Shown here: positions 15,921 through 26,349 of the stretch, piece after piece
Position numbering within the stretch: position 1 is the stretch's first letter
How the letters are laid out: the number at the start of each line of letters is the position of its first letter
From: Bacteroides sp. UBA7333
Lineage (GTDB): Bacteria; Bacteroidota; Bacteroidia; Bacteroidales; Bacteroidaceae
Reading direction: 5' to 3'
Assembly (NCBI GenBank): GCA_002471195.1
Contig: DKPN01000032.1
Location: 1 to 64,000, forward strand
DNA length: 64,000 nt
Program-made: the position numbers and the translations under genes
Notes under the pieces: generated by a model
Seen by the model: only the letters and a program-made list of their open reading frames with translations
Told to the model about the DNA's origin: nothing
The model's database searches: none

Positions 15921-18900
15921 TTTTACCAACTCTTCTTCTTTGCCTACATGTTTCTTTTTCAAGAATTCGTAAGCAATTGGAGCTGCAATAAATACTGAAG
16001 AAAGTGTACCGATTACAACCCCTAAGATCATTGCAAATGCAAAGCTTTGAATTGATTCACCGCCAAGGATGAAGATACACAATAGAACGATCAATGTACT
16101 TAAAGACGTATTTACTGTACGTGCTAAAGTAGTATTCAATGAGTCGTTGAATAGTTGACGTGCTGAGCGTTTTGGATATAATCCGAAGAATTCGCGAACG
16201 CGGTCGAAGATTACCACCTTATCATTGATAGAGTAACCGATAGCCGTCAATATTGCACCGATAAATGTTTGATCGATTTCTAAAGAGAATGGAGCGATAC
16301 CCCAAAGTAGAGAGTAAGCACCGATAATCATGATTGTATCACTTGTTAGTGCAATCACCGAACCGATACTGAAAGCTACATTGCGGAAACGAATCAAGAT
16401 GTAAAGACCGATAGCAAACAATGCGATAATTACCGCACGGATAGCTGCATCGCGAATATCATCAGCGATACTTGGACCTACTTTTGCCGAGCTAATGATA
16501 CTACCACCTGTATAGTTATCGCGGTCGATAAATGTTTCAAGTGCGATGTCATTAGTCAAGATAGGTTTCAAGCTTTCGTATAGATATGCTTCAATTTCTG
16601 AGTCTACATTGTTGCCTTCTTCGTTGATGCGGTAGTTAGTACTGATACGAACTGTTTTCTTGTCAGAACCAATTGCAAGTACACCTACATTTGCATCACC
16701 AAATTTACTCTCAATCAAATCGCGTACTTGTTCGGGTTCAACTTGTTGTTCGAATTGAACTTTATAGTTGCGACCACCGGTGAAGTCGATACTTTGACTT
16801 AAACCGCGGATGAAGAATGAACTACAACAAATGATTAAGATAATAACTGTAACAATGAATGACACTTTGTTTTTCTTCATGAAATCGAACTTCGTATTCA
16901 TCAACAAGTTTTTAGATAAACCTGAAGAGAATGTAAGTTTTTCCAATCTGTTTCTATTCATTCCTTCGTATACAAGACGAGTCAAGAATACGGCAGTAAA
17001 GAATGAGCAAAGAATACCGATAATCAAAGTAGTAGCAAAACCACGGATAGGACCTGTACCGAAGTTGAACAAGATAATACCTGTGATGATGGATGTTAAG
17101 TTAGAGTCGAAAATTGCAGAGAATGCATTTTTATAACCATCTGTGATTGCCATTTTAACGCCTTTGCCCGAACGTAGCTCTTCTTTTGTGCGTTCGTAGA
17201 TAAGTACGTTAGCATCTACTGCCATACCCAATGCAAGAACCATACCGGCAATACCCGACATTGTGAGTGCTGCTTGGAATGAAGAAAGGATACCTAGTGT
17301 GAAGAAGAAGTTCAAGATCAATGCGCCATTTGCAATCATACCCGGAATGATACCGTACATGGTGCACATGTAAATCATCAATAGTACCAATGCCATTACG
17401 AATGAGAAGAAACCAGCGTTGATTGACGCTTGACCCAATGAAGGACCTACGATGTCTTCTTGTACGATATATGCTGGAGCAGGCATTTTACCCGACTTCA
17501 ATACGTTTGCTAAGTCTTTAGACTGATCAATTGTAAAGTTACCTGTGATTACTGAGCTACCGTTAGGAATTTCAGAGTTTACATTGGGTGCAGAGTATAC
17601 ATAGTTATCAAGAACGATAGCGATGCTGCGGCCAATGTTTTGTTTTGTCATTTGAGCCCAACGACGAGAACCGTCAAGGTTCATTTGCATGCTTACAGAT
17701 GGTTTACCATGTTGGTCGAAGTCATCTCTTGCATCGGTAATTACATCGCCTTCAAGTGGAGCTTTGCCATTACGCTCAGTCGATTTGATCGCATAAAGTT
17801 CGAACGTTTGTTTCTTAGGATCATATTCGAAAGGAGCCACACCCCATTTCAAAAGAAGATCTTTAGGAAGCTCAGCTCTTACCTCTTTCATGCTCAAATA
17901 ACGATTGATTTCGGCAGTGTCTTTATAGTTAGCATAGCCTACTACCGGACCTTGACCGTTTTGGTTCAATTGAAGAATCGCCAATAATGGGTGCTCTTTT
18001 TTCAATTGCGCCATATCGATAGCCGATTCTTTTGCTTCGCCTTTTAGGGCAGCAGCAAGACTGTCGGCAGCACTTATCGTTTTCGTTTCGGCAATCACCT
18101 CTTTCACTTCGTTTACTTCAGTAGCCGATGGAGCCTCTTCAGCAGGAGTTTCAGAAGTGATGATGTTGCGAAGTCTTGAGTCTGCAGAATACAAAGCAGG
18201 AGTTACTTCACGAGCAGTATAAGTTTCCCAGAATTCAAGATTAGCCGAACCTTGAAGAAGTTTTCTTACACGTTCTGGCTCTTTGATACCTGGAAGCTCA
18301 ACCATGATACGACCCATCTTGTCTTCCAAACTTTGGATGTTTGGTTGAACCACACCGAAGCGGTCGATACGAGTACGAAGTACGTTGTATGAGTTTTCTA
18401 CTGCTGCTTTTACCTCTTCTCTCAACACTTTCTCAACTTCAGCATTCGTAGACTTTTGGTTTACTTTATCTTTAAGTTGTTGTGTAGCGAATAGCTCGGC
18501 CAATTTACCTTCTGGTACAGTGCGTTGGTACTCTTCAACGAAAAGTGTGATGATGTCTTTTTGGCTGTTTTGTGCTTGTTTAGCTGCTGTAGCCAATGCT
18601 TGATTAAAACCTGCGTTTGTTTTATTGTCTGCAAGTGTTTTAATAACATCAGGTACTGAAACTTCCAAAATAACGTTCATACCACCTTTCAAATCAAGAC
18701 CTAAACCGATCTCCATTTCGCGACATTGTTTCAGCGTGTAGCTTCCCAACCAAACTTTTGTATTAGACAAAGAGTCAAGGTAGTCTTGTTCAGCGTTTAC
18801 ATCTCCAGCCGCAAATTCTCTCGCTTGTTTAGTGTAGTGACGAGTTACGAATGAGAATGATAAGTAGAACACACAAACCAAGGTTAGCAATACCGCAAAA

Positions 18901-18926
18901 ACTTTAACAAATCCTTTGCTTTGCAT
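15918..18926 (-). CDS. secDF: protein translocase subunit SecDF (natural fusion)
   Basis: 1002 residues, inner membrane, proton-driven helper of the SecYEG channel. The SecD half has an N-terminal helix (8-27), GLDLKGGMNVILEV, a large periplasmic region with a low-complexity stretch (about 260-320, Ala/Glu-rich) and the GMAVDANVLIYERTKEELR motif. The SecF half starts at about residue 680 (FDFMKKNKVSFIV, IDFTGGRNYKV) and has GYSINDKVVIFDRVRE. Twelve membrane helices are expected. The single-chain form is usual in Bacteroidota. A TATATTTG box at 18984-18991 precedes it. Confidence 0.97.
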   Translation of the reverse strand: MQSKGFVKVFAVLLTLVCVFYLSFSFVTRHYTKQAREFAAGDVNAEQDYLDSLSNTKVWLGSYTLKQCREMEIGLGLDLKGGMNVILEVSVPDVIKTLADNKTNAGFNQALATAAKQAQNSQKDIITLFVEEYQRTVPEGKLAELFATQQLKDKVNQKSTNAEVEKVLREEVKAAVENSYNVLRTRIDRFGVVQPNIQSLEDKMGRIMVELPGIKEPERVRKLLQGSANLEFWETYTAREVTPALYSADSRLRNIITSETPAEEAPSATEVNEVKEVIAETKTISAADSLAAALKGEAKESAIDMAQLKKEHPLLAILQLNQNGQGPVVGYANYKDTAEINRYLSMKEVRAELPKDLLLKWGVAPFEYDPKKQTFELYAIKSTERNGKAPLEGDVITDARDDFDQHGKPSVSMQMNLDGSRRWAQMTKQNIGRSIAIVLDNYVYSAPNVNSEIPNGSSVITGNFTIDQSKDLANVLKSGKMPAPAYIVQEDIVGPSLGQASINAGFFSFVMALVLLMIYMCTMYGIIPGMIANGALILNFFFTLGILSSFQAALTMSGIAGMVLALGMAVDANVLIYERTKEELRSGKGVKMAITDGYKNAFSAIFDSNLTSIITGIILFNFGTGPIRGFATTLIIGILCSFFTAVFLTRLVYEGMNRNRLEKLTFSSGLSKNLLMNTKFDFMKKNKVSFIVTVIILIICCSSFFIRGLSQSIDFTGGRNYKVQFEQQVEPEQVRDLIESKFGDANVGVLAIGSDKKTVRISTNYRINEEGNNVDSEIEAYLYESLKPILTNDIALETFIDRDNYTGGSIISSAKVGPSIADDIRDAAIRAVIIALFAIGLYILIRFRNVAFSIGSVIALTSDTIMIIGAYSLLWGIAPFSLEIDQTFIGAILTAIGYSINDKVVIFDRVREFFGLYPKRSARQLFNDSLNTTLARTVNTSLSTLIVLLCIFILGGESIQSFAFAMILGVVIGTLSSVFIAAPIAYEFLKKKHVGKEEELVK

Positions 18927-19250
18927 TTTTCTTTAATTTATTTATGATTACTTTTTGAATTAATTCTGTCGTATATAAGGCTGCAAATATACTTTTTTTT
19001 TCATATCTAAAGGTATGTAAGGCCAATTATTTACGGCCCTAAACTATTATTTTGCTACATTTTTCCGTTTCTACATACCTAGAAAGGCATTTCTCTGATT
19101 TTTAGGTAGTTCAAATCATGGCGGGGCTATCTATCTGTAGCATTGCTAAAGTAAATAATTTTTATAAAATTTGTATGTTGTGTTAATGAAGTATTATGGA
19201 GTCAGCATACCAACTGCTCTTCGCAGTAAATAATACACGATATAACCTCT
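18927..19250. other. intergenic, secDF promoter side
   Basis: 324 bp without an ORF. It holds the secDF -7 box (18984-18991) and a weak ACTGC/GCAGT hairpin at 19213-19227 past the CDF gene. Nothing else is seen. Confidence 0.5.
18984..18991 (-). promoter_or_regulatory. secDF promoter -7 box
   Basis: TATATTTG on the minus strand, 58 bp before the start at 18926. Confidence 0.55.
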
Positions 19251-20159
19251 TTAGTGCGCCGAAAGCGAAGTGTCGATGGGTTCGGTGTGAATGCTGATAT
19301 ATGCATTTTTCCCCAACTCCTGTTTTATGGCTTGTTCTACTTGTGTGGTGATATTGTGCGCTTCTACAAAACTATGATTTTTGTCGAGTTGTATATGCAC
19401 ATCGAGGGCAATGTCATTGCCTATTTTACGTGTTTTTAATTTATGAAAACTAATTACATCTTTGTTGGCTATGATTGCTTTTCCTATCTTTTCACACATC
19501 TCAGTAGGCAACGCATGTTCGAGCAATTCGTCGATAGAGGGTTTTCCTAAATCCCAAGCTACTTTTGCAATGAAAATCGATACTATAAGTCCGGCGATAG
19601 GATCGAGAACGCGCCATTTTTCGCCTAGTAATATTGCACCTGCGATGCCTATTGTGGTACCAATAGATGAGTAAGCATCCGAACGGTGATGCCACCCATT
19701 GGCAATTACTGCGGGGCTGTCAATTCGTTCGCCTACACGTTTTGTGTAACGAAATAATGCCTCTTTAACAACGATGGATATTAGTGCCGCCCAAAGTGCT
19801 ATGAGGTGGGGCTTGGGTATAATATCGCCTTGAATGGAGCGCCATATTTTGTGTGCCGATTCCCAAAATAAAATCAGGGCGACAATGAGTAGGGCAATAG
19901 ATATCAATAGGGTAGCGAATGTCTCATATTTGCCATGACCATATGTATGTTCATCGTCCGACTGCTTGCCGGATAGGCGTAAGAATATAATTACGATAAC
20001 ATCGGTGATAAAATCGGAGAGTGAATGCACACCATCGGCCAACATCGCCGAACTTTTTCCTACTATTCCGGCTGTGATTTTGCCTAAACTGAGCAATAGA
20101 TTTGCAAAAAAACCGATAAGTGTAACACGTTGTGCTTCTTTTATTCGCTGATTAGCCAT
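19251..20159 (-). CDS. cation diffusion facilitator (CDF) metal exporter
   Basis: 302 residues with about six membrane helices. CDF metal-site motifs are seen in helix 2 (MLADGVHSLSDFITD) and helix 5 (WHHRSDAYSS). A C-terminal cytoplasmic dimerisation domain occupies about 210-295 (KLKTRKIGNDIALDVHIQLD). It exchanges Zn2+, Fe2+ or similar ions for protons at the inner membrane; the ion cannot be decided. Monocistronic, with a TATTTTTG box on its strand at 20181-20188. Confidence 0.93.
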   Translation of the reverse strand: MANQRIKEAQRVTLIGFFANLLLSLGKITAGIVGKSSAMLADGVHSLSDFITDVIVIIFLRLSGKQSDDEHTYGHGKYETFATLLISIALLIVALILFWESAHKIWRSIQGDIIPKPHLIALWAALISIVVKEALFRYTKRVGERIDSPAVIANGWHHRSDAYSSIGTTIGIAGAILLGEKWRVLDPIAGLIVSIFIAKVAWDLGKPSIDELLEHALPTEMCEKIGKAIIANKDVISFHKLKTRKIGNDIALDVHIQLDKNHSFVEAHNITTQVEQAIKQELGKNAYISIHTEPIDTSLSAH

Positions 20160-20773
20160 TTTTTTGAGTTTTTATGCATACAAAAATAGCTAAAAAAACA
20201 TTCTTGTCCCATGATCTTTCTATTTGATATTGTGATTTAGATTAAATCTACATAGCGTTGTTTCGAACTCAATTGCTTGGCCACATAAACAGTTGTATCG
20301 CTATCCAATAAAATTTTTCGTCAATATAAATTGCGCTAATCAGATAAATACTAAACCCAACAGGCTCACCTGTAGTATAATATCTAATTGAGATACTCGT
20401 AGACCAACTGTTATGAATTAGAGAGGTCGTTCAATCCTGTTTCGTGACTCCGCTTAGTCAGCACGGTAAATAAGGGGAGTTACCATGCTGATTAAGGGGA
20501 GTTACCATCATCCTTCAAGTGCTTTATTAGACCACTATTATTTATTGATATTTAGGCTTAGATATCAAGCAAAGCTTCAATTATCCCGAACAAGACAGGG
20601 ATGAGAAGCATCAAACAGTCTTCAAAATACAGGTCGCCCCATCTTTATTTGAAAAATGAGGCTTTAGATGTAAAAAAAGAACTCGTCGTCTGTTTAATAG
20701 TAGTCGAGCTAAATCTTTGAGATCATAAATGAGTTTTATCAGACAGTAATAAAACAGTTACGGCTAAAATGTC
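20160..20773. other. long intergenic region between CDF and DUF4838 genes
   Basis: About 610 bp with no credible ORF. It contains the CDF -7 box near 20185, the 22-bp repeat array at 20453-20518 and the DUF4838 promoter at its right end. The rest shows no structure that I can support. Confidence 0.5.
20453..20518 (+). repeat. array of three degenerate 22-bp tandem repeats (family A)
   Basis: Units at 20453-20474, 20475-20496 and 20497-20518. TAAGGGGAGTTACCAT occurs twice exactly 22 bp apart (20471-20486, 20493-20508), and the CACGGT of unit 1 lines up with CATGCT of unit 2. Shares GGAGTTACC, GCACGGTAAAT with the arrays at 2690 and 38317. Confidence 0.75.
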
Positions 20774-20781
20774 TATCTTTG
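20774..20781 (+). promoter_or_regulatory. -7 box of the DUF4838 gene
   Basis: TATCTTTG, 28 bp before the ATG at 20810. This supports that ATG over the in-frame TTG at 20783, which would lie at or before the transcription start. Confidence 0.6.
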
Positions 20782-20809
20782 GTTGCAATCAACCAAGAAA
20801 TACTTTTAT

Positions 20810-23041
20810 ATGAAACACAAAATTTTGCCGGCAGTGTTGTTGCTATCCGGCTTACTTCATGCTTCCATGGCATCTTCTCAAGTGCAGTTGGTCAAAAACG
20901 AAAAGCCCACTTCGCGTATTGTGGTTTGTGGAGACGATGATGTCGATATGCGTGCTGCCTTGCTTTTGCAAGACTTTGTTGGACGTATTAGTGGAGCGAA
21001 AATACCTATCGTTCAAAATGCCAAAGTAAAGAAAAATGATGTCGCCATTGGCTATTGTGCCAATCCTTCACTGCAAAACAATGCAGCTATCACATCGCAA
21101 TTAAGCGAAGATGGCTTTTATGCCTCTACCACAGATGGTGTGTTGCGCATCGTAAGTGGTGGCGATAAAGGTAGCATATATGGAGTAGTTAACATGCTCG
21201 AAAATCAATTAGGGGCAGCCTATTATGGCGACAATGAATATTCGCTTCCTACCTTGCCAACCCTACAATTGCCAGCCTACGAAGTCATTGATAACCCGGC
21301 TTTTCGCTATCGCCAAAGTCAGAATTATGCCATGCAAAACGATTCGATTTATAAATTGTGGTATCGTTTGGAAGAACCGAATGAAGTCTTTGCTAACGGT
21401 TATTGGGTACATACGTTCGATGCTTTATTGCCATCGGCTGTTTATGGCGAATCGCACCCCGAATATTACTCTTACTTTCGTGGCAAGCGTAACCCCGGCA
21501 AAGCCAGTCAGTGGTGTTTAACCAATCCCGAAGTATTCGAAATCGTTTCGCAACGCATTGACTCGATTTTCAAAGCCAATCCCGGAATGGATTTGATTTC
21601 GGTCAGTCAAAATGATGGGAACTACACCAATTGTCAATGCGATAGTTGCAAAGCTCTCGATGAATACGAAGGAGCATTATCGGGTAGTTTGATTCATTTT
21701 ATGAATAAACTGGCATCCCGTTTTCCCGATAAAGAGTTTTCTACCTTGGCCTATTTATACACCATGAATCCACCCAAACATGTGAAGCCACTTCCCAATG
21801 TCAATATTATGCTTTGCGATATTGATTGCAAACGCGAAGTGGGTTTAACCGAAAATCCATCGGGGCAAGAGTTTGTAAGGGCTTTGGAGGGATGGTCTAA
21901 AATCTCTAACAACCTCTTCATTTGGGATTATGGCATAAACTTCGATAACTATGTAGCCCCATTTCCGAACTTGCATATTTTGCAAGATAACATTCAGTTA
22001 TTCAAAGAGAACAATGCAACGATGCATTTTTCGCAAATTGCCGGTAGCAGGGGCGGCGATTTTGCCGAATTGCGCACCTATATGGTGTCAAAACTAATGT
22101 GGGATCCCTATCTCGATGCCGACTCATTGATGAATGGTTTTCTTACCGGTTATTACGGAGAAGCTGCACCCTATTTGTATCAATACATTAAATTAATGGA
22201 GGGAGCTTTGATGGGTAGTGGTGTTGGTTTGTGGATTTACGACTCGCCGGTGACGCATAAAAACGGAATGCTGAAACCCGAATTAATGCGTCGATACAAT
22301 CAGTTGTTTGATCGAGCCGAAGCGGCCGTTGCCGATAATAGCACTCTTCTGAATCGCGTTCGTCGCACTCGATTGCCGTTACAATATTCCGAATTGGAGT
22401 TTTCGCGTACCGAGCAAGTGCGCGACTTAGAAAAAACCATCAGCCAACTTAATCTTTTTGAAGAAAGAGTGAAGCAATACAACGTTCCTACGTTGAATGA
22501 ACGTAGCAATTCTCCGGTAGAGTATTGTCAACTTTATCGTCAACGCTATTTGCCAACCGATATTAAAAATAAAGCGTCGAATGCCGAAATTCGTTTTGTG
22601 AATCAACCGGGGCAAGGCTATCGAAAGATTGCTTCTACCGCACTAACCGATGGCTTATTTGGTGGATCATCGTTTGTTGAAAGTTGGGTTGGATGGGAAG
22701 GACAAGATGCTGAGTTTATTATCGATCTGGGCAAAGAAACAGCGATAAATTCTATCACTTCTGATTTTTTGCATCAGTTAGGACAATGGATATTACTACC
22801 CACTAAAGTGACTTATGAAGTGTCAAACGATGATATAAGTTATACCCCGCTTTACACTAAAGAGTTGCCCGAAGATCGTTCGGCACAGGTAAAGTTTGTG
22901 GATGTGAAATATCAAGGTGAGGCGCCTGTTAATGCACGCTATATCAAGGTGAAAGTGACCGGAACAAAAACTTGTCCGCATTGGCATTATGGTGTAGGGC
23001 ATCCTTGCTGGTTCTTTATCGACGAAGTTACAGTGCTGTGA
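20810..23041 (+). CDS. secreted DUF4838 protein with C-terminal F5/8 (discoidin) domain
   Basis: 743 residues from the ATG at 20810. A signal peptide (KHKILPAVLLLSGLLHASMASS) sends it to the periplasm or surface. An N-terminal alpha/beta domain of the kind before GH20-like barrels (about 25-155, with GGDKGSIYGVVNMLE) leads into a DUF4838 barrel (about 170-520: NDGNYTNCQCDSCKALDEYE; LFIWDYGINFDNYV). A discoidin-like domain closes it (about 600-743: SWVGWEGQDAEFIIDLGKET; ARYIKVKVTG). DUF4838 proteins are presumed glycoside hydrolases acting on host or plant glycans; the reaction is unproven. It is not linked to the SusC/SusD genes. Confidence 0.88.
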   Translation: MKHKILPAVLLLSGLLHASMASSQVQLVKNEKPTSRIVVCGDDDVDMRAALLLQDFVGRISGAKIPIVQNAKVKKNDVAIGYCANPSLQNNAAITSQLSEDGFYASTTDGVLRIVSGGDKGSIYGVVNMLENQLGAAYYGDNEYSLPTLPTLQLPAYEVIDNPAFRYRQSQNYAMQNDSIYKLWYRLEEPNEVFANGYWVHTFDALLPSAVYGESHPEYYSYFRGKRNPGKASQWCLTNPEVFEIVSQRIDSIFKANPGMDLISVSQNDGNYTNCQCDSCKALDEYEGALSGSLIHFMNKLASRFPDKEFSTLAYLYTMNPPKHVKPLPNVNIMLCDIDCKREVGLTENPSGQEFVRALEGWSKISNNLFIWDYGINFDNYVAPFPNLHILQDNIQLFKENNATMHFSQIAGSRGGDFAELRTYMVSKLMWDPYLDADSLMNGFLTGYYGEAAPYLYQYIKLMEGALMGSGVGLWIYDSPVTHKNGMLKPELMRRYNQLFDRAEAAVADNSTLLNRVRRTRLPLQYSELEFSRTEQVRDLEKTISQLNLFEERVKQYNVPTLNERSNSPVEYCQLYRQRYLPTDIKNKASNAEIRFVNQPGQGYRKIASTALTDGLFGGSSFVESWVGWEGQDAEFIIDLGKETAINSITSDFLHQLGQWILLPTKVTYEVSNDDISYTPLYTKELPEDRSAQVKFVDVKYQGEAPVNARYIKVKVTGTKTCPHWHYGVGHPCWFFIDEVTVL

Positions 23042-23054
23042 TAAAATTTTCACT

Positions 23055-23106
23055 CCAATAAAAAAAGGCTATTGAAATCATTACGTTCAATAGCCTTTTT
23101 TATTGG
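23055..23106. terminator. bidirectional terminator between convergent genes
   Basis: CCAAT-A-run-GGCTATTGAA pairs with TTCAATAGCC-T-run-ATTGG across a 9-nt loop, serving the DUF4838 gene (plus) and the M3 peptidase (minus). Confidence 0.9.
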
Positions 23107-23132
23107 GGTGAATTTAACCAATGGTTAATTTT

Positions 23133-25220
23133 CTATTTCATACCACGGTTTTTCAACATTGGCTCGATGTTAGGATCTGCACCGCGGAACTTTCTATAAA
23201 GCACCATCGGTTCGTCGCTACCACCTTTTTCAAGTACGTTGGTGCGGAATTTACTAGCTGTTTCTTGATCGAATATTCCATTTTCTTTGAAGGCTTGAAA
23301 TGCATCATTATCGAGTACATTCGCCCACAAGTAGCTATAGTAGCCGGCTGCATAGCCACCTATAATATGGTTGAAGTAAGTGCTACGATAGCGAGGTGGA
23401 ATTTGAGAAATTAAGCCCAATTTGTTCATCGCATCATTTTCGAATGCCACTACATCCAGATTATCAGTATTGGTTAAGTTATGAAGATTCATATCTAGCA
23501 AGGCAGCAGCCAATAGTTCTGTTGTCATGAAACCTTGGTTGAAAGTACTTTGGTTTAAGATTTTTGCAATCAACGAATCGGGCATCACTTCGCCTGTTTG
23601 GTAATGCTTTGCGTACATTTTCAATACTTCAGGTTCCATCGACCAATGTTCGTTAATTTGAGATGGAAGTTCAACGAAGTCGCGAGCTACTCCCGTACCT
23701 GCAAGTGTTGTGTATTGTGTGTTCGATAGCAATCCATGCAATCCATGGCCCAATTCGTGAAATAGTGTTTGAACCTCGTCGATGGTCAACAAAGATGGAG
23801 TATCACCTACCGGTTTCGTAAAGTTGCAAACATTGTATATGATGGGACGTACCTCACCGTTTTGTTTGCGGAAACTGCTCATCCATGCACCGAAACGTTT
23901 GCCCGGACGAGGATGGAAATCGGTATAGAAAATACCGATATGCGAGCCATCAGCATCGGTAACTTCGAATACATCTACATCGGGATGATACGTTTGAATT
24001 CCTTCGATAGGGTTGAAATTGATGCCATATAGCTTGTTGGCTACCATAAATGCACCATCACGAACACTTTTGATAGGGAAGTAGGGTTTAATCTCTTCTT
24101 CATCCAAGTTGTACTTTTCTTTGCGAAGTTTCTCTGTATAATACCACCAGTCCCAGCCTTCTAGCTTTTCGCCTTTGCCTTCTTTATCCATCATTTTTTG
24201 AAGTTCGGCAGCCTCTTCTTTGGCTTTTGGCAAAGAGTAAGCCCAAAGATTATTTAAGAACTCCATTACTGTTTCAGAATTCTTAGCCATGTTATTGTCG
24301 AGCACAAAGTTTGCATAAGTATCATAGCCCATCAATTTTGCTCTTTCTAAGCGTAGCTTAATGGTTTGAGTTAAGATATCTTTGTTATCGTTTTTATCGC
24401 CATTATTACCACGATTGATGTAAGCCGTGAATATTTTTTCTCTTAAATCGCGATTGTCTGCATATTGCAAAGCTGGCAAACGACTGGCGTTACGAAGCGT
24501 AAACAGCCATGTACCAGGACGTCCAGCAGCCGTAGCCTCTTCGGCAGCACTTTGACGAAACCATTCGGGAAGACCACTCAACTCTGACTCATTTTCAATA
24601 AATAATTGAAACTCATTATCGGTGTTCAATAGGTTGTTGCTAAACGTAAGCCCTAAAGTTGATAACTCTTTGTTGATTTCGCGCAAACGTTCTTGTTGTT
24701 CATCTGTCAGATTAGCACCCGAACGTACGAAACTCTTGTAAGTTCTCTCTAAAAGTTGTTGTTGCTCAGTATTCAATCCTAGACTATCTTTTTGTTGATA
24801 TACCGCATTGATGCGATCGAACAAGGCTTTGTTCAACATGATATTGTCTGAATGTTCTGACATGACAGGTGCCATGGTCATTGAAAGTTCTGTGATATCA
24901 TCGTTCGATTCTGCACCTACCAATCCGTAGAATACAGCAGAAACTCGATCTAATACCGGAGAGCTTTTCTCTAAAGCAACAATTGTATTTTCGAAAGTAG
25001 GTGCTTCCTGATTATTAACAATAGTAGCAATGAGGTCGTTTTGCTCTTGCATGCCTTTATCAAAGGCAGGTTTATAATGCTCCATTTTGATTTCATCAAA
25101 TGGAGGCGTACCAAACGGAGTATTGAACTCCGCAAAAAATGGATTGTCGGCCTTCGAGGCAGCACATGCACACATCATACAGCTTGCGGCTAAAATAAGA
25201 AATGAATTTTTAAAGTTCAT
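23133..25220 (-). CDS. dcp: M3 family metallopeptidase (peptidyl-dipeptidase Dcp-like), lipoprotein
   Basis: 695 residues. The zinc motif FHELGHGLHG has its first His at 488, and the downstream Glu follows in the family pattern. Members remove dipeptides from the C-terminus of small peptides. The N-terminus is a lipoprotein signal (LILAASCMMCAC), so the enzyme faces the periplasm or outside, unlike cytosolic Dcp of enterobacteria; this is common in Bacteroidales. It starts 31 bp after the EEP gene and probably closes the rhomboid-EEP-dcp operon. Confidence 0.94.
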   Translation of the reverse strand: MNFKNSFLILAASCMMCACAASKADNPFFAEFNTPFGTPPFDEIKMEHYKPAFDKGMQEQNDLIATIVNNQEAPTFENTIVALEKSSPVLDRVSAVFYGLVGAESNDDITELSMTMAPVMSEHSDNIMLNKALFDRINAVYQQKDSLGLNTEQQQLLERTYKSFVRSGANLTDEQQERLREINKELSTLGLTFSNNLLNTDNEFQLFIENESELSGLPEWFRQSAAEEATAAGRPGTWLFTLRNASRLPALQYADNRDLREKIFTAYINRGNNGDKNDNKDILTQTIKLRLERAKLMGYDTYANFVLDNNMAKNSETVMEFLNNLWAYSLPKAKEEAAELQKMMDKEGKGEKLEGWDWWYYTEKLRKEKYNLDEEEIKPYFPIKSVRDGAFMVANKLYGINFNPIEGIQTYHPDVDVFEVTDADGSHIGIFYTDFHPRPGKRFGAWMSSFRKQNGEVRPIIYNVCNFTKPVGDTPSLLTIDEVQTLFHELGHGLHGLLSNTQYTTLAGTGVARDFVELPSQINEHWSMEPEVLKMYAKHYQTGEVMPDSLIAKILNQSTFNQGFMTTELLAAALLDMNLHNLTNTDNLDVVAFENDAMNKLGLISQIPPRYRSTYFNHIIGGYAAGYYSYLWANVLDNDAFQAFKENGIFDQETASKFRTNVLEKGGSDEPMVLYRKFRGADPNIEPMLKNRGMK

Positions 25221-25251
25221 ATATTAGTATAAAATTAATGTTGTCTGTTTT

Positions 25252-26346
25252 TTAGTTTTCGATCGTAGCATAGCACCATATGGGATAATGGTCAGAGTCT
25301 TTGATGGATCGATCGACTGTGCAATTGTAGGTTTTTATGTTTTTACTCGTCAAAATATGATCAATTCTGAAGTAAAAGCGATTTTGATTATACGAAATTC
25401 CTAGTCCGCGTCCCGATTCGATAAAGGCATCATTCAGTTGGTCTGAAATTGTCCAATGTGAATATGAAAGCGGGGTGTCATTGAAGTCGCCACATACAAT
25501 GATGTTTTTGTAAGGCGAATGAGCAATGATATGAGCAATGCTATCGGCTTGAATCGATCGTATGGCCGATGCTTCTGCCAGCTTTCCTATCAGATGCGTA
25601 GCTCCCGATTTCACTTTGTTTGCATCGGGATCTTTTATCATCTGTCCCAACGTAGCTTTATCTTCTTTTGTTAACTTATTCGACTCTAAATGGTTGTTGA
25701 TCAGGAGAACGGTGTCGTTATTGATCTTTATTTCATGCACCATCGAACCATTGTATTTGCTTTGATATCCCACTCTTCGGGTAGAGAGTATCGGATATTT
25801 AGAGTAGGTAGCTATCCGATTGCCTTTATTGTTTTTTCCTATATGCTGCGTTCTTTTATAAGGATATGCTTTCAGTGCCTTGTTTATGTCGCTTTGCGAA
25901 AGATGCTCCGTATTATTAGATTCGGCATATTCTTGAACACAAACAATATCTGCATTACTTTCTGAGATGTAATCGAGAATGGCATTTTTCCCGTTTATCT
26001 TTTTCAGACCATTAAACCCCATTACATTGTACGATAAAATCTTAATGTTATCATTCGGAATGTCACGAGTGGTATAATTTATCGGCATATACATTCTGAT
26101 TTGTGGAAAACATATAATTAGTATGACCAACGGAAATAGGGCATACTTATAATGCACAAACATCCAAAAAACGAGGAAACCGATGTTGATGAACAGGAAG
26201 ATAGGAAAAGCCAATCCCATACTCGAAAGCAGATGGTGCTCGGTGGGGTTGGCATAAGGGCTATAAGCTGTAGTGAGCAATAAACATGCAAATACAGCAT
26301 TCACTATCAGTAAAATAAATGTGATGAGTCGCCCTAAATGTTTCAT
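25252..26346 (-). CDS. membrane-anchored endonuclease/exonuclease/phosphatase (EEP) family protein
   Basis: 364 residues. Three N-terminal membrane helices (about 5-30, 40-60, 65-85) are followed by a complete EEP domain: ILSYNVMGFNG, VCVQEY, NNHLES, CGDFNDTP and SDHYPIW, so all metal and phosphate-binding residues are present. The substrate (nucleic acid, phospholipid or inositol phosphate) is unknown. It starts 3 bp after the second rhomboid, which indicates tight cotranscription with membrane proteases. Confidence 0.9.
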   Translation of the reverse strand: MKHLGRLITFILLIVNAVFACLLLTTAYSPYANPTEHHLLSSMGLAFPIFLFINIGFLVFWMFVHYKYALFPLVILIICFPQIRMYMPINYTTRDIPNDNIKILSYNVMGFNGLKKINGKNAILDYISESNADIVCVQEYAESNNTEHLSQSDINKALKAYPYKRTQHIGKNNKGNRIATYSKYPILSTRRVGYQSKYNGSMVHEIKINNDTVLLINNHLESNKLTKEDKATLGQMIKDPDANKVKSGATHLIGKLAEASAIRSIQADSIAHIIAHSPYKNIIVCGDFNDTPLSYSHWTISDQLNDAFIESGRGLGISYNQNRFYFRIDHILTSKNIKTYNCTVDRSIKDSDHYPIWCYATIEN

Positions 26347-26349
26347 ATG

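Noticed and set aside
20453..20518. CRISPR or transposon terminal repeat
   Set aside because: Units are contiguous without spacers, and no transposase or flanking inverted repeat is visible.
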